The notes: a model not told the origin generated them from the letters alone. Positions 1 to 11,333 are shown, counted from the stretch's first letter. The stretch is 64,000 nt of DNA from Panorpa germanica (GCA_963678705.1 OY783218.1:4846152-4910151); one strand, 5' to 3'. Numbers and translations: made by a program.

Positions 1-133
1 AATACTATGAGTTAAAATAGTCTTCATGAACTGGATCTATTACCTCACGGAGCATAAGAACCTGCAAAAAATGGATATAAGAGAATTAGTATATGTGATT
101 TTTCTTTTTTAAATGCAGTGATGAAGCAATATT

Positions 134-379
134 TTATTTCGATCTTATCTCATCTGCAACTGTCACTATTTTCTGGACAAACTCTTTCCTGCTGTTTGAG
201 ATTGTAACATAAAATTTTTGCCTCATAACCTCCCATAAAAAATAGTCTAGCGGTGTTAAGGTTGGGCAGTGTGGTGGATAAGCTATGTGCTCACCACGTC
301 CTATCCACGGCGGATAACTTCCATCTAAATGTGTTCTTACTGCACGAGCTGAATATAATCTTATCTGTGACTTCTGCAT
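134..379 (-). pseudogene. Tc1/mariner-like transposase C-terminal fragment
   Basis: The reverse strand encodes about 81 residues resembling the end of the DDE domain of insect Tc1/mariner-type transposases. The block WIGRGEHIAYPPHCPTLTPL followed by DYFLWE matches the usual 'P-x-LTPLDFFLW' segment, whose Asp is the third catalytic acid in this superfamily. A preceding VRTHLDG stretch fits the usual VRxxLD lead-in. Nothing of the HTH region or the first two catalytic acids is present and the usual C-terminal tail is missing, so this is a dead fragment truncated at both ends. No terminal inverted repeats were seen around it. Family assignment rests on motif recall, not a search. Confidence 0.75.
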
Positions 380-2233
380 TAAAAGTTTTTTTACCTGAAC
401 CTACACACTAGATCTTCTATCCTACTCTGTCACTATCCAAACAAATCCTAACATTTTACAGCCTACTCATACACCCAAACCTATACAATGTAGCGCAGAT
501 AGCTACTAACTGATATTGGGCACTCGTGTAAGGGTCATATTCAAACTTCAATAACTTTAGAATTATTTAACTCAAAGCAATGATTTTGGTGTCATTTTGT
601 AGATAATATCTTTGTATGTCAAAACATTGTAAAAATAATGTGTCGGTTTTTAAGATATGTAAAAAAAACTAAAAAAAATCAACAAATTTTGGACTAAAAA
701 TTGCGTAAATCATTTTTTTTATGACATTTTCAATTCGAAAGTTTCTAAAAATATTTTATAACTTGATAGGTGGTATAATTACCTTTCAAATACATTTTTT
801 TTCATATCCGTAGGACCTTTAAATCCAGAGAAATCGATATTTTTCGAAAGAGTCACCTAAAATAAAAAATTAAATTTAAAATGGTGGCCATTTCTACAAA
901 ACGAGAGATGGACCCCCATATGTTGGCGTTTTTGTCGATAAAATTACGTGTATACCACGTTCTTAAAGTAACGGTAGTCGGAGACAAGACACCCTGTACA
1001 TAAAAGCCTTTACATAAAAGATTATGGATAAAACGAAGAATATTATTCGATTCATGCCACACATAAATCACATGATCACTGTGGAGATTTCACTAGCAAA
1101 TTCACCTACGCCTATAGAGAAAATTTGTGAACTGTATTTCTAACCGTTTATTAAAATTTATTTCTTTTAAACATCTTTCCTACCATTTAGTCCGTTATAT
1201 AAAGATTCTACAGTATTATGATCTGTATTTTCTCTTACTTTCTTTATCACATATTGATAAGCGTGGTATTATAGTTTTCTTTTCTGTTGTTTACTTATTA
1301 AATATATTTTTAAATTGTTATAATCAACATCAAAGGAGTCCTCCAAGCATGTTTGCATAAGAGACCAATATTTCTAGCTACGACATTGCTTCTGTATATG
1401 ATACTTTGATAAATTCCAGAAACTCCAGTTAATATATTTAGTACGTATAATTACTGAAATATGTTAACTTGCGGTATCCATTTACTGCAATACGGGTACG
1501 GGGAATGAGTATGTTGGTCTTAAATTTTCTCGTATTAAAGCTTACGAAGGTAACAACCGTGAAGTACAGCGGAGAATAACTAAGTGTAATTAATAATTAA
1601 TTAATAATAAGATGTAATATTTCATGTATGAGTAAATATTATGTTTTTATGCAAAGCCAGCTTTAGATTATCATTTATTAAAATAAATATGATTAATATA
1701 TAATTATTAATTATATAAGACATGTTAATTAGTAATAATCAAACGTTTGGTAAAATACTCTAATATAATTTTACCTTAAATATTGTAAGAATCCCGATAA
1801 AGATAGTCTAAGGGCAATTATAGGGTTTTAGTAAGAAAAAAATGCGGCTGCCTCACGAGGACATTACCGAGAAAACGTGATAGACTTCCAGTTGACAACC
1901 TGATAATGTTTTAGTCGGGTTAACCTCATTCCAGTTCTGTAGTCATTGTAATATTTTCACCTTTCGTACTTCCTAATTCTACATTTAGTATAGGTAGTTA
2001 TAGTATTGAATATTTATAGATTGAAACGTAGCGTAACACTGAAAATAAAGTATTTTATTTGTACGCAGATACGTAGAAAACGTTTATAGGACTGGCCGGA
2101 GGTTAACAATTACTGATTTTGTGTTACATGTGTTATTCAATACATTAGATACTATAAATATGTTTTAATAAATATCCTGATACTTTAGGTACCCTTAAAA
2201 AAGGTATGGAATTGTTAGTTTGGCATTTTTGTT
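380..2233. other. AT-rich non-coding stretch, probable repeat remnant
   Basis: I see no gene here. The part 520-1000 has the low-complexity look of an insect interspersed repeat and ends with GACACCCTGTA (988-998), a motif shared with the termini of the TIR elements at 43567-44045 and 56035-56174. I could not pair it with a convincing left terminus. Short ORFs at 853-1071 and 1127-1360 show no recognisable composition or motif. Confidence 0.4.
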
Positions 2234-3083
2234 AGTGCGGCAGCATAACTTCCTTTTTTCAAAACTTAATGAAACCCATTGTATGAACCAGAAATTTTCT
2301 ATTTATTTTTAATAATGTAGGCACATACATAAAGTTTTGTTTTAGTTAGTTTTAAAGATCAAATCAGGGAGGTGATGTCCCCCATTCTCCATACACACTG
2401 GGTAAACCGATTTCTGGCGTTTGTCTTGACTCGTGCCAGTATAACAGGCGTTATGTTAGTAATTTCTTCCTAGATGTTGGACTTCAAATCTTGGATGGTT
2501 CACATAAAGATGGGATTACAAAAAACCCTATAGAAAATAATCACAAGGGGCCAAATTGGGAAAGCCTCTCCAAATCTCGTTATTGAGATGAGGCGCTGTA
2601 GGAAGTGTTCCTTCAAATTACTGCACAACAGCCATCTTGTATGGATGGAAATGAGGATCATCTGAAGAATTCTCTTCACAAAACGATCGGAAAGTCCAAG
2701 GGCAGACGCATGGTGATTGCAACATTGAAGCTCTCACTGCCTCAATGCTCTCAGGTGATTTAATGGGCCGAGTGATTCCAGTTCTTCGTCTGAACGTAGT
2801 GACCTACGTAACAATTGATTTCCGGCCCGGGACAGGGGCCAACGGTGCTTAATTAACGCAATTTCAAAAGGCGCGCTAAGTTGTGATCACAGAACATCCG
2901 CTCGAAAAGTAGGCTCAACGGCAAATGCATACTCCTCTCTGTTCCAACGCATGATGTCGACTGAATTGTTTCGGGACAAAACTTTATTGTCCCGCCTCTC
3001 GAACGAGACCACTAGCACTCCGTTACGACATCAACCGACTGAATGGCGCGCTTTTTAAAAAGGGAAGTTATGCTGGCGTAGCC
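2234..3083 (-). mobile_element. Decayed Tc1/mariner-like TIR transposon with transposase remnants
   Basis: The ends are inverted repeats: the left end reads GCGGCAGCATAACTTCC and the right end, reversed, reads CGCCAGCATAACTTCC. Between them the reverse strand carries broken transposase reading frames. An N-terminal piece begins MRWNREEYAFAVE (ATG near 2952); an HTH-like piece reads HASALGLSDR; a HPYKMAVV-like piece follows after a frameshift; and a C-terminal piece ends with a TPVILARVKTNARNRFTQC segment near 2370-2460. These match, in order, a common insect transposase family with a DDE_3-type domain. The catalytic core is deleted and the frame is interrupted by several stops. The element is about 850 bp and non-coding today. 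Confidence 0.75.
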
Positions 3084-3868
3084 TGTACATGGTTTATATT
3101 TGGCAGTGGTTTATATTAATGTGACGCATTTGACTTGTGGTTTTGTTAGAAAGCTTACTTCAGGATACTTCTTAGGAGATTTAGAGTTACTTGTGTTTTC
3201 ATTGCTACTTATACTCGTTTAGATCAAAAAACAAAAAGAAAATATAGAGGATAGTAGGTATTTGATTTTGCCCTCACTCTCAGAAGTGTGAAAGTTTAAA
3301 ATTTAAAGATTGTTTTCCATATAAAGAGTTCTACTGTAACATATGCTACAGTAAAATAAATATTCTGGAAAGAGTCTCGTAGGTTTAGGCTTTACTTTCC
3401 AATATATACAAATACATAAAACCAATATTACGAATAAAATGTGAATTGGTGAAATGTGACATGACTGAAAGAAGAAGAAAGTTTATGACAAAGCTCCATT
3501 GTAAAGTGTAAGCTGTAATAAAAGAAGAAAAGAACCAGTACTCGTATACAGCTATACGGTACACACTATACCATCTGTCAAGTTCCTATTTACATACATC
3601 TTATCCTAACAGGGTTTTGATGTCGTTGTTTACATGCCATCACTTTGAAACCCGGTCTATTGTTTTAGTTGGAGTCCAACTACTGGTTGTGTTTACCAAC
3701 TACTTTTAAACTTCTCACTCTCTCTCATCTATTTACTCTCTGTGGTTTTGAGACAACTATGTATATCACAAAATCACGTTATGAAACAATCAAATACAGT
3801 GCTGGATTTCCATATTTGGGGCGCATGATTGAGTACTCTGAGTTCCTTTCTATCTATCTACTTCTTAT
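3084..3868. other. Intergenic DNA without recognised features
   Basis: AT-rich sequence. I see no coding region, RNA gene or repeat terminus that I can support. Confidence 0.4.
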
Positions 3869-4266
3869 GCCGGGTTTCAACCAGAGAGACAGTTCAATAA
3901 AACACGAACAAAAACACCAATGTTTACATCAAAAAGAGAGTTCTTAAAACATTTTTGTCTTTTGTTGTTGTTTCAGTAAACAAAACACATTCCCATCTGA
4001 AGTCGGTAAGATCAAAGGAAAACACGTTTGTTATTGTTTCTTAGTCTATTTGGTTTGAGTACGCAGTTTTGTTTTTTGTGAACATTTGCGCTTGTCCGTT
4101 GTTGTTTATCATGTTATGGGACATTGTTATGGGACACACACAAAAACACTAAAACCAAAACCAGTCTGTTCAGTGTGAACAGTCTGTTTTCGAAAAACAG
4201 AACTGTTTATAATAAAACAAAACATGTTTTTGCTTTGTTTTTTGACAACAAAACTGTTGAAACCGA
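3869..4266. repeat. Degenerate foldback MITE (same family as 6631-6769)
   Basis: The left end GCCGGGTTTCAACCAGAGAG and the right end (reversed) GTCGGTTTCAACAGTTTTG resemble the arms of the compact element at 6631-6769, including the internal 'ACAGTTTTGTTGTC' and 'AAAACATGTTTT' motifs. This copy is longer and diverged, with unrelated sequence in the middle, so it has probably been interrupted or rearranged. Confidence 0.5.
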
Positions 4267-5914
4267 CATTAGTCTGAATGATATTTTCTTTTCTTGCTCT
4301 CATGCAAACTGATATTTAATATTTATTTTATATATCAAATCTTGTACAAATCAAACTACATATTAAGAATTTACTAGCTTTATCTTACCTCTATACTCAA
4401 AACATGGATGTCTCCTTAATCGTTAAAAAAGAACTTCTTTTGATGTCATAATCCTTAAACAGGTGTTTAAGGAACAAAAATGGAAGATTCAGTTTTCAAA
4501 TAACAGTCAAATCCTCACGCGTCATCTGTAGCTCTGTCTTTCTACCGCTCTACATAGATTCTATAGCCTCTTACGGGATTTAATACATGGGGATACGATT
4601 AATTTGGCTTATGTTATATGCAATGACAATGAGACCAAAACAAGCTAAAGAAAATTTGATTTTTACACTTTAAGCGAATATATCAAGTAATATATCAAGT
4701 AATATGGTCGTATGCATAAGGGCGAACAAATATGTACTAAATAGCTTATTTTTTCATCAAGTAATTCTGAGCCTTCCCAAACTGTCAATATTTGAAGTAT
4801 ATGTATAGTAATATTATTAAAAATGTGGCGTTTATCTTATTTATTATCAATTATTAGAGTATATATACCTATATATATATATATGTATATATATAACTAT
4901 ATATAGTTTCAGATACATAGGAGCAAAGGGAGGGTCTATAAATTGTGACAAAGAGGAGAGAGAGGTCAACAGTGTTGTGGCGTCACATGCAGTATAAAAT
5001 ATATTTAAACAAAGACAAAAAAAATATAAATTTCCATGAGATCTAAAAAAAACAAAGTCTAAAAACTAAAATATTATGAAAATTTTAATTATTGAAATGT
5101 GTGACACTACAAATTTGTGTGACGTAGTTTATGGATGGCCCTATATTACTATTGTTGTAAACACATACATAAGTTTTATGTATGCATTTAATTATTTTTT
5201 CCAGGCCTCCTAGTTGCCCAAGGCCCATGATACTTAGATTATAAATGCGGCCCTGTATAAAGGAGTATACACTATGAACGATTTGCTCAAATTCAACTGA
5301 TTTTATTTATATTCAACATTGCAATCTAAAGAATAACTCTAACAATAACCGCCAGGAGGTGTTTTGTTCCCAGGTGGCGATATCCGAATGATATTTATTC
5401 ATTGAGCACGTAATATTTGTGTGTATAAAATGTTAGGGTTTAAAGAAATACAAACAAAAGCATTTTAAACAATGGATATTTTCAATGAAAATATTTTTGT
5501 GATAAACAAACAGAAGTCAGGACTAACGACCCCGTTAAAAATTCAAGTACCCGGACACAAAGCACGCGGATTCGTTCAGGTTCTGTTTCAACCCGCTATA
5601 AAGTCGCGTAAAATGACAAATAAAAGTAAAATATAATTACTACTCTGTGCCACACGCATGTACACGCATGTTTATTGTTTTTATGTTTTTGAACTATTCA
5701 ATTAACATAAGATAATTTATTTTTAAATTTTTCTTTTTTATTATATTGCTACTATATCATTTTCTACCCGCTATCCTGTGGGAATAAATTGCTAAACTTA
5801 GTGGTAGAGTTTACAACCTAAGGAATTTGATATTTAATTTTAATTAGATATATTAAGTTTTATCTTATTTATTAAGCAGAGGAAAGTAACAGGAGCGCGC
5901 TCTCATCAAGCACA
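4267..5914. other. AT-rich intergenic DNA with a TA-rich simple repeat
   Basis: There is an imperfect (TA)n tract at about 4858-4906. A short GGCC-rich patch at 5203-5260 (GGCCTCCTAG... to ...GCGGCCCTG) looks like the terminus of a decayed DNA transposon, but I could not find its partner end. No coding sequence was recognised. Confidence 0.4.
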
Positions 5915-6552
5915 AATGGGATTGTGTCCTCATTTTTCAGTGGTCGACTTTTCAATTGTTGATTGAAATTGATGTCAATAAATGTGTATTGGCGTGTCTA
6001 TTTTATTAAATATCTAAATGTTGACGGAGATATAGCAATTAAAAGTTTGAAATGTAGTTTTAGCGCTAGAAATGGTCGACCATATTTGTATGACGTGAAA
6101 TGCATTTTAACGTCAGTTACTTGTTGAGTAGGTCAGTGCTGTGGTAATGTTCTGTAGCTGTTGATAGTCAAATAATCAAGTCAAATCAAAGAATAATAAG
6201 TTTTTATTTTATTTAACCCTGCTAAGGCAGACATAATATTGAAATTTGATTGTTTCTTGAAATAGCTGTAAATAATATTTGATATTTTGATATATAAATA
6301 CATATAGCAGAGATTTATGAGCTGTAAGGTTGGTAACCTTAGACAAGGATTGTGATGTCACATGCACTTGGAATGCGTACAACGTTGAATCCCTTTAATA
6401 ATTAAAGAGACAAAATGTCTTGACAATTGTTAATATCTCTTAACATATAAGCAGTTATTAAAAAATAATTGAACATTTGAGGTTCTAGTAACCCACTTTA
6501 TCAATATATAGTACAGTTTTATAGAAATTAAGACATAGGACACAAGCCCATT
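5915..6552 (-). mobile_element. Non-autonomous TIR element, family A copy 1
   Basis: A 638-bp element in reverse orientation relative to the copies at 20690, 33836 and 63274. The outer ends form inverted repeats based on AATGGGCTTGTGTCCT; the left end here has one change, GGGATTGTG. The interior is collinear with the other copies over its whole length and contains no transposase-like frame. No target-site duplication was obvious by eye. The superfamily is unassigned. Confidence 0.8.
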
Positions 6553-6630
6553 GTATTGAATGGTTCGGTTGACAGCTAAGCTTTATTGCAATCGCTTACG
6601 GTTTTTGTGAAATTTTATTATATTTGTAAT

Positions 6631-6769
6631 GCCGGTTTCACACCAGGGAGACAGTTTCAAAAACAGTTTTGTTGTCAAACAACAAAACAAAAACATGTTT
6701 TGTTTTATTTTAAAACAGTTCTGTTTTTTTTCGTGTTTTATTGAACTGTCTGTCTGGTGTGAAACCGGC
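6631..6769. repeat. Foldback MITE, 139 bp
   Basis: Nearly perfect inverted repeat. The left arm begins GCCGGTTTCACACCAGGGAG and the right arm, reversed, begins GCCGGTTTCACACCAGACAG. The arms continue pairing through ACAGTT and 'AAAACATGTTTTGTTTT'-like sequence towards the centre, so the whole unit could form a hairpin. The short ORFs on both strands here (6583-6789, 6629-6832) are products of the palindrome and not genes. Confidence 0.85.
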
Positions 6770-7386
6770 AAAATAATAATATGCCTCATATTCCAGGTGG
6801 CTTATATACAATATAAGCAGTGTCGCATTTAAGCACAAGCAATAGGGGCGACTACCCCGAATTTTGTAATAAGTCTAAGACATCTAAGCGACTGTTTTAT
6901 TAACATTGTATTATACAGAAGTCTAATCTAACAATTGATTGAAAATTTATATTGAATATAATAAAGTTTTGAGAGAAGAAAAATCCTCATATATTTTTGA
7001 AATACTACCTTTTTTCAATAGTAATTGAAAGACGTGTTTAGTTTCCCATTATATGGTACACTAAAACATAAATCTTTTTCAATATATTAATGAACAGAAT
7101 TCGGTTTTGTGTTTCTGGCAAAAATTACCGTCTCTTTCTTCCTGATTAATCGTTCCTATCTGTTTGACGTCAACCACATCATTTATTATAAAAAAATTCT
7201 AATATTATGCGATTTTGTCCAAAAGTAATGCAAGCTAAAACCGCTGAAATATTTCTTGACATAATCATTCATAAATAAACTTAAAATTTAAATATTTTCC
7301 ATCTATAACAACGTCAAACATTTGACGAAAATGAAGTGTCATTTTTATTTGATCGTCAGCTTCTAGAATTTTCATTCTTGTCGTAG
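6770..7386. other. Intergenic DNA without recognised features
   Basis: AT-rich sequence. No coding region or repeat boundary was recognised. It ends in a pyrimidine-rich run followed by TAG at 7384-7386, which could act as a splice acceptor for the candidate exon that follows. Confidence 0.35.
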
Positions 7387-7613
7387 ACACATATACGTGG
7401 GGTCTACGTTTATCGGAGCCTTGCGTGGGTCTAATGATACTCAGCTCTATGTTCTGTCCTCCACGAGCATCGGCTGTGCTACGCGCTCAGCTGGCAGCTG
7501 CAAGGTGCTTGCGTAGCGGCAGTCGTCTTCTACACTTCGCGAAAGAAGGCCGAAGCAAACCTGCTACGAAGTGCCGTTACTTCTACGTCAAGTGCTCTAC
7601 GCGAGATAAGTGA
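7387..7613 (+). CDS. Candidate small terminal exon, unrecognised product (uncertain)
   Basis: I do not recognise this. It is a GC-rich island of about 230 bp in otherwise AT-rich DNA. Reading in the frame starting at 7389 it is open for 74 codons to a TGA at 7611-7613, which overlaps an AATAAA signal at 7613-7618. A plausible 3' splice site (pyrimidine run plus TAG) lies at 7371-7386. The predicted peptide is Arg/Ala/Ser-rich and ends KCRYFYVKCSTRDK, with two Cys six residues apart. That spacing occurs in some small cyclic neuropeptides such as C-type allatostatins, but the surrounding residues do not match any I know. A second frame is also open for about 60 codons, so the coding frame is not established. 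It may equally be a fragment of a repeat. Confidence 0.25.
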
Positions 7614-7907
7614 ATAAAGTGATGAAAACGATTAACTTGATGTTGTTAAGTAAACCTAGTAATAATATAATTATAGTTATTTGCTTCGTAACTTTACTGG
7701 TGTGTGTTTTTGTGCATAGTTAAGTCTTTAAATGTATACTGGAATAAGATTATTATTGCCAAGTGAAGTATTTTGTCCACTTAAACTCTACAATTAATTT
7801 TAACGAAAAATATTATAATTTTATTTAATTGAATCGCATTTAATTTGTTTTCTGCTTATAAATATATTCAGTAAATTATTATTTTTTAATTTGTAATTAT
7901 AAACAAC

Positions 7908-8760
7908 TAGCTTTTACCCCCGTCGCAAGCGACGTCTGTCTTTTGTGTGTAGCTTGAACTTCATGTAAAAATTTAAATTCCACTAGAATCTACCCCAGTC
8001 GCAAAGCGACGTCTTTTTGGCGTGTATCATTTGAATCCAATAAAATAATTCGTAATTACATTTCATATTTAACTCTATTTTTAAATTGAAATAATAAACT
8101 CGCAAACAAATACATTGATACATATAAATTGACTAAAGAAATATATTTTTTTATCAAAATAAAAAATATTTTCAATTTATGCGTTATTTGACCAACTTTT
8201 TTTTCAAAATTTGGGATTTTTTTTTTTGATTCGTAAATAAGTTACCAAGGTTAGCCTATATACAAAATTTTAACTTTCTAGCACAATTTTTACTCTCAGC
8301 AAATACTGCTCCCGTGCCCCAAATAAAATTTTGAAATTTTGAATTTTTTTTTATTAATAATATACTTAATTATTCTAGAATCCAGAATATGAAGTTTCTC
8401 CAAAGTTCCCTACCGGGCCCCCGAATTTCTTCAACCCCCCCTTTTTCAATTTTGGAATTTCTAATTTTTGAGAAATGTCAGCATTGAATACCTTAATACA
8501 CATGCAATATTTCAACTTTCTATCTTTTACGAATTAAAAGTTATAGAACAAAAAGTAAAAATTTTTTTTTTAGTTTTTCCAAAGTTACGGGTTTCCAGGA
8601 AATTCAGGGAAAAAATTCGGGGACGCCAAAAGTATTAGAATTTTTTTCTCTACGAAATAGCAAACTTTCAAAACCATTGCGGAGCCGTTTTCATTCTACC
8701 ATACGAATTTCAGCAACAAACATATAAACATATAAATATACACTTGGAATATTATAATAT
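7908..8760. repeat. Interspersed repeat with ACTAGCTTTTACCC-type head
   Basis: The head ACTAGCTTTTACCCCCGTCG and the tail rich in 'ACATATAAACATATAAATATACACTT' are the style of widespread arthropod interspersed repeats whose autonomous source is usually a non-LTR element or Helitron; I cannot decide which. The head segment is partly duplicated: 'CCCCCGTCGCAAGCGACGTCT' at about 7916 recurs as 'CCCCAGTCGCAAAGCGACGTCT' at about 7992, about 76 bp downstream. No ORF is retained. Confidence 0.55.
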
Positions 8761-8819
8761 ACGTATGACGTACGTATGACGTATGATGTTAATGCTACTA
8801 CTTATGCTAATTTTGCAAA

Positions 8820-9180
8820 TATCCTAGATGAGAAATAGTCGTCTAGTCACGGCTATATCTATGAATGGCAATTGAAATCGTTGTGGTAGTTTTAACACAC
8901 TATGTCTTTTTAGTCTTTTAAAGTCAAACGAATTTTTATCCAGTAAATTCACAGCTAGATAGTTTGGATGATTGTTTAGTCGCTGGTGGTATCTTTGGCT
9001 AAAATTGTTAATTTCTTCTTTCACAGTATTTATGCTGAAGTCGTTGTTTTTGTATTTATTATTTATTTACCACGGGATATCCATAGTCCTTATTGTCTTA
9101 AACTGAAATCTTTCCAGTGTTTCCATGTTTGAAACAGTAGTTGTTCCCAGAATTCAAAGCCGTAAATCCAGACAGGTAGT
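8820..9180 (-). pseudogene. LINE (jockey-like) reverse transcriptase C-terminal fragment
   Basis: The reverse strand translates, across one frameshift, to the thumb region following the RT domain of jockey-type non-LTR retrotransposons. It has a WIYGFEFWG-like motif near 9150, then NMETLERFQFKTIRTM, then RYHQRLNNHPNYLAVNLLD and RLKRH. The longest open piece is 66 codons (8824-9024). The catalytic RT motifs are absent, so this is the 5'-truncated end of a dead copy. Related fragments are at 26356-26976, 48662-48996 and 57830-58215. Confidence 0.75.
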
Positions 9181-9563
9181 AAATTTAATAGCAATAATTA
9201 TGTATTTTCTAAGAACTCAACTTTGAAATTAGTAACAACTGATTCTTAATTACGATTTAAATTATTTCTATATATTTTTAAAAGCTTCCCAAACGTAAAT
9301 TCATATAGTATTTAACGTAATATTTTTTACATAATGTCAGAACCGTATCGAAGAGGGAAGGAGAGGAACGACGGAAGAAAGCTGTTTAAGAAATCCACTA
9401 AAAACTCGTTGTAATTTTCACTAGATATAATTGCTTTTGATATGTACATTACTGTTACATTAAAAATAAAAAGAGCAATGTGTGTAAAATAAGCTTTTAA
9501 CGTCGGTTTGTTACCAATGCTGAGGCCTATCATCAAAGACTTCCTATTATATTGACTGTTTTT
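9181..9563. other. Intergenic DNA without recognised features
   Basis: AT-rich. An 88-codon reverse ORF here runs into the neighbouring MITE and shows no family signature. Confidence 0.35.
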
Positions 9564-9725
9564 ATCATAGAGATATAAGAATAGAGTACGCAAAGAGGAA
9601 GCGATAGATGCAAAACAAAAGATAGCCTACCGAGTGTCCTATCTGTTTCTTCATAACAGAACCGCTGCTGCTGGCTTGGTTGGCGGTATGGTAGGGAGTA
9701 AACAAGCAAACAGACGCTATTGTTA
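9564..9725 (+). repeat. Family B MITE, left part
   Basis: This closely matches the left half of the complete 273-bp copy at 25490-25762: ATCATAGAGATATAAGAATA, the AGGAAGCGATA block, CCGAGTGTCCTATCTGT, the GCTTGG-TTGGCGGTA block and AGCAAGCAAACAGACGC. The right half appears at 10151-10230, so the copy is probably split by the insertion of the element at 9890-10150 plus other sequence. Confidence 0.7.
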
Positions 9726-9889
9726 AAATAAAAATAAAAATATTTGTAATAGTGAGTATAGCATACAGTAAATTTTAAAATGAATAAAAACACCGACAGC
9801 CCCTCACTCTGACGCAATATGGCCCTAGTATAGCTATATTTTCGTTAGCGTGGCAGTCAATCACAGTATTCGGCTCGAAAGAGACACAG

Positions 9890-10150
9890 CCCAGTAAACA
9901 TTTTGGAGCATTTTGGAGACACTTTGACATCATATTGGAGATGCGTATGATTTTTTGGTCATGAAAAATTTCATTTATAATTCAGTTTCTCACAATCGTT
10001 CATATGAAATGTCTTTTTATCGGCTACAGATGACGGAACCACTCCACCTGTCGGAATACAAATGAAGATAAAGTTGATGCGAACTATAATTGAAGTGAAA
10101 TAGTGATAGAAACGTCACAAAAAGGGACACTTCACCAAATGTTTACTGGG
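9890..10150. mobile_element. Family C MITE, 261 bp, nested in a family B copy
   Basis: Inverted terminal repeats: CCCAGTAAACATTTTGGAG on the left, and reversed on the right CCCAGTAAACATTTGGTGAA. The interior shares blocks such as GTTCATA-x-GAAA and CTACAGA with the longer relative at 11926-12777. No coding capacity. It lies between the two halves of a family B MITE, so it inserted later. Confidence 0.7.
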
Positions 10151-10230
10151 AGAGGACTTTCGCGGTTATCTTTCTCTTTGCCTTTATTACAGTATTCAGC
10201 CTCTTGCGCACTCTATTCTTATATCTATGG
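10151..10230 (+). repeat. Family B MITE, right part
   Basis: The block TCTCTTTGCCTTTAT-x-CAGTATTCAG-x-CTCTTGCG-x-ACTCTATTCTTATA matches the right end of the full copy at 25490-25762 and ends at the CTATGG terminus. Confidence 0.7.
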
Positions 10231-10310
10231 TATTTATGGTGTCTTGGCCTCATATATGCATAGCACACCGCTGTCTAATGAATTTATGGTTATGTAAGCA
10301 CATAATGAAT
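10231..10310 (+). repeat. Short dispersed repeat (also at 33288-33372)
   Basis: About 75 bp beginning TATTTATGGTGTCTTGGC and running to TTATGGTTATGTAAGCAC. It recurs with roughly 80% identity by eye at 33288-33372. Its nature is unknown; it abuts the family B terminus here but not at the second site. Confidence 0.5.
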
Positions 10311-10746
10311 TAAACTTGACAACTAAACCTAGATTATAAAGCACTGTCCTTAAGATTAAACCCGAAGACACAGCATCTAGGATTAATTCTCTCAAACACT
10401 GCGCCTTTGTCCTTAATTGTAAAATACATAACTTTATAAGATATCTAAGCACCGTACGCTTTTATTATTAAACTATATGCTAAATTATACTTCTATTATC
10501 GGAGAGTTTAAAGTTATTTCGCAATGAAATGATGTTTCTTATACATTCTGTTGATCAGTTCTGATTTTTGTTAAACTCGAACATAACTGTAGCTCAACCA
10601 AGCAAAGTACGACTACCTCAGTTATATTTTCCGTTAGTTAACTGTCTTCGACAAAAGTGGACTTGATAAACCATGTTTTAGGTTATGCCATAACATGAGT
10701 ATAACCGCGAACTAAAAAAACGGTCCTTAATTATTTTACGTATATA
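10311..10746. other. Intergenic DNA without recognised features
   Basis: AT-rich sequence with no recognised gene. It ends with the TA target dinucleotide (10745-10746) of the mariner element that follows. Confidence 0.4.
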
Positions 10747-11333
10747 CGAGGCGTGGTTTTGAAGTAAGTACCGTTTTGGAATTAAAGGAAGACGTGCAAA
10801 GATATCGCAATAATTTTATTTTTACATGAAAGCCTGTACCTTAATCTACTTTTCTACATAATTTCCGTGAATATTGAGGCACTTGTCATAACGTGGCACC
10901 AGTTTTTGAATACCCTCCTCATAAAATTCTGCCGCCTGACTTGTTAACCACTGTATCACAACTGTTTTTACTTCGTCGTGTGACTTTGACGTGTGCGGCC
11001 ATCTTTAAATGCTCTCACCCATTTCCTTACCATTCCATCACTCATAATGTTTTGTCCGTAAACTTCACAGATCTCACGATGAATATCGATCGGTTTTACG
11101 CCTTTAGCACTAAGAAATCGTATAACAGCCCGTACTTCACAATCGGCGGGACCCACGATTGTCGGAGGCATCTTAAACACTCAGTAAACAACGTATACAA
11201 TGAAGAATTAGACTGTAATGGCGTCAGTGCGTAGACAAGAGATGTAGGTAACCAGCGCGCATGCGCGGAACGCCGACCGTAGCGCTGCAAAGGCGGAATC
11301 GCAAAACGGTACTTACTTAAAAAACATGCCTCG
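10747..11333 (-). mobile_element. Mariner element with internal deletion, TA target duplication
   Basis: A 587-bp element flanked by TA on both sides (10745-10746, 11334-11335). The terminal inverted repeats are CGAGGCGTGGTTTTGAAGTA on the left and, reversed, CGAGGCATGTTTTTTAAGTA on the right; both continue AGTACCGTTTTG. Inside, the reverse strand keeps both ends of a mariner transposase. From ATG at about 11171 it reads MPPTIVGPADCEVRAVIRFL and continues through the HTH (GVKPIDIHREICEVYG, VRKWVRAFKDGR). Then, in another frame, it has the conserved C-terminus EFYEEGIQKLVPRYDKCLN ending NYVEK-stop at about 10848. The whole catalytic domain is missing and the junction shifts frame, so no functional enzyme can be made. 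Confidence 0.93.
10968..11171 (-). pseudogene. Mariner transposase N-terminal HTH remnant
   Basis: A 67-codon open piece starting at the MPPTIVG Met. It covers the first DNA-binding helix-turn-helix of a mariner-family transposase and reads on into the deletion junction, where it terminates after ...SHTTK because the C-terminal exon-like remnant lies in another frame. In family members this region binds the TIR; a truncated product of this kind could only act as a DNA-binding fragment, and there is no evidence it is expressed. Confidence 0.85.

Noticed and set aside
4858-4906. CRISPR-like or regulatory array
   Set aside because: Only TA-rich simple repeats; no spacer-repeat structure anywhere in the window, which is eukaryotic.
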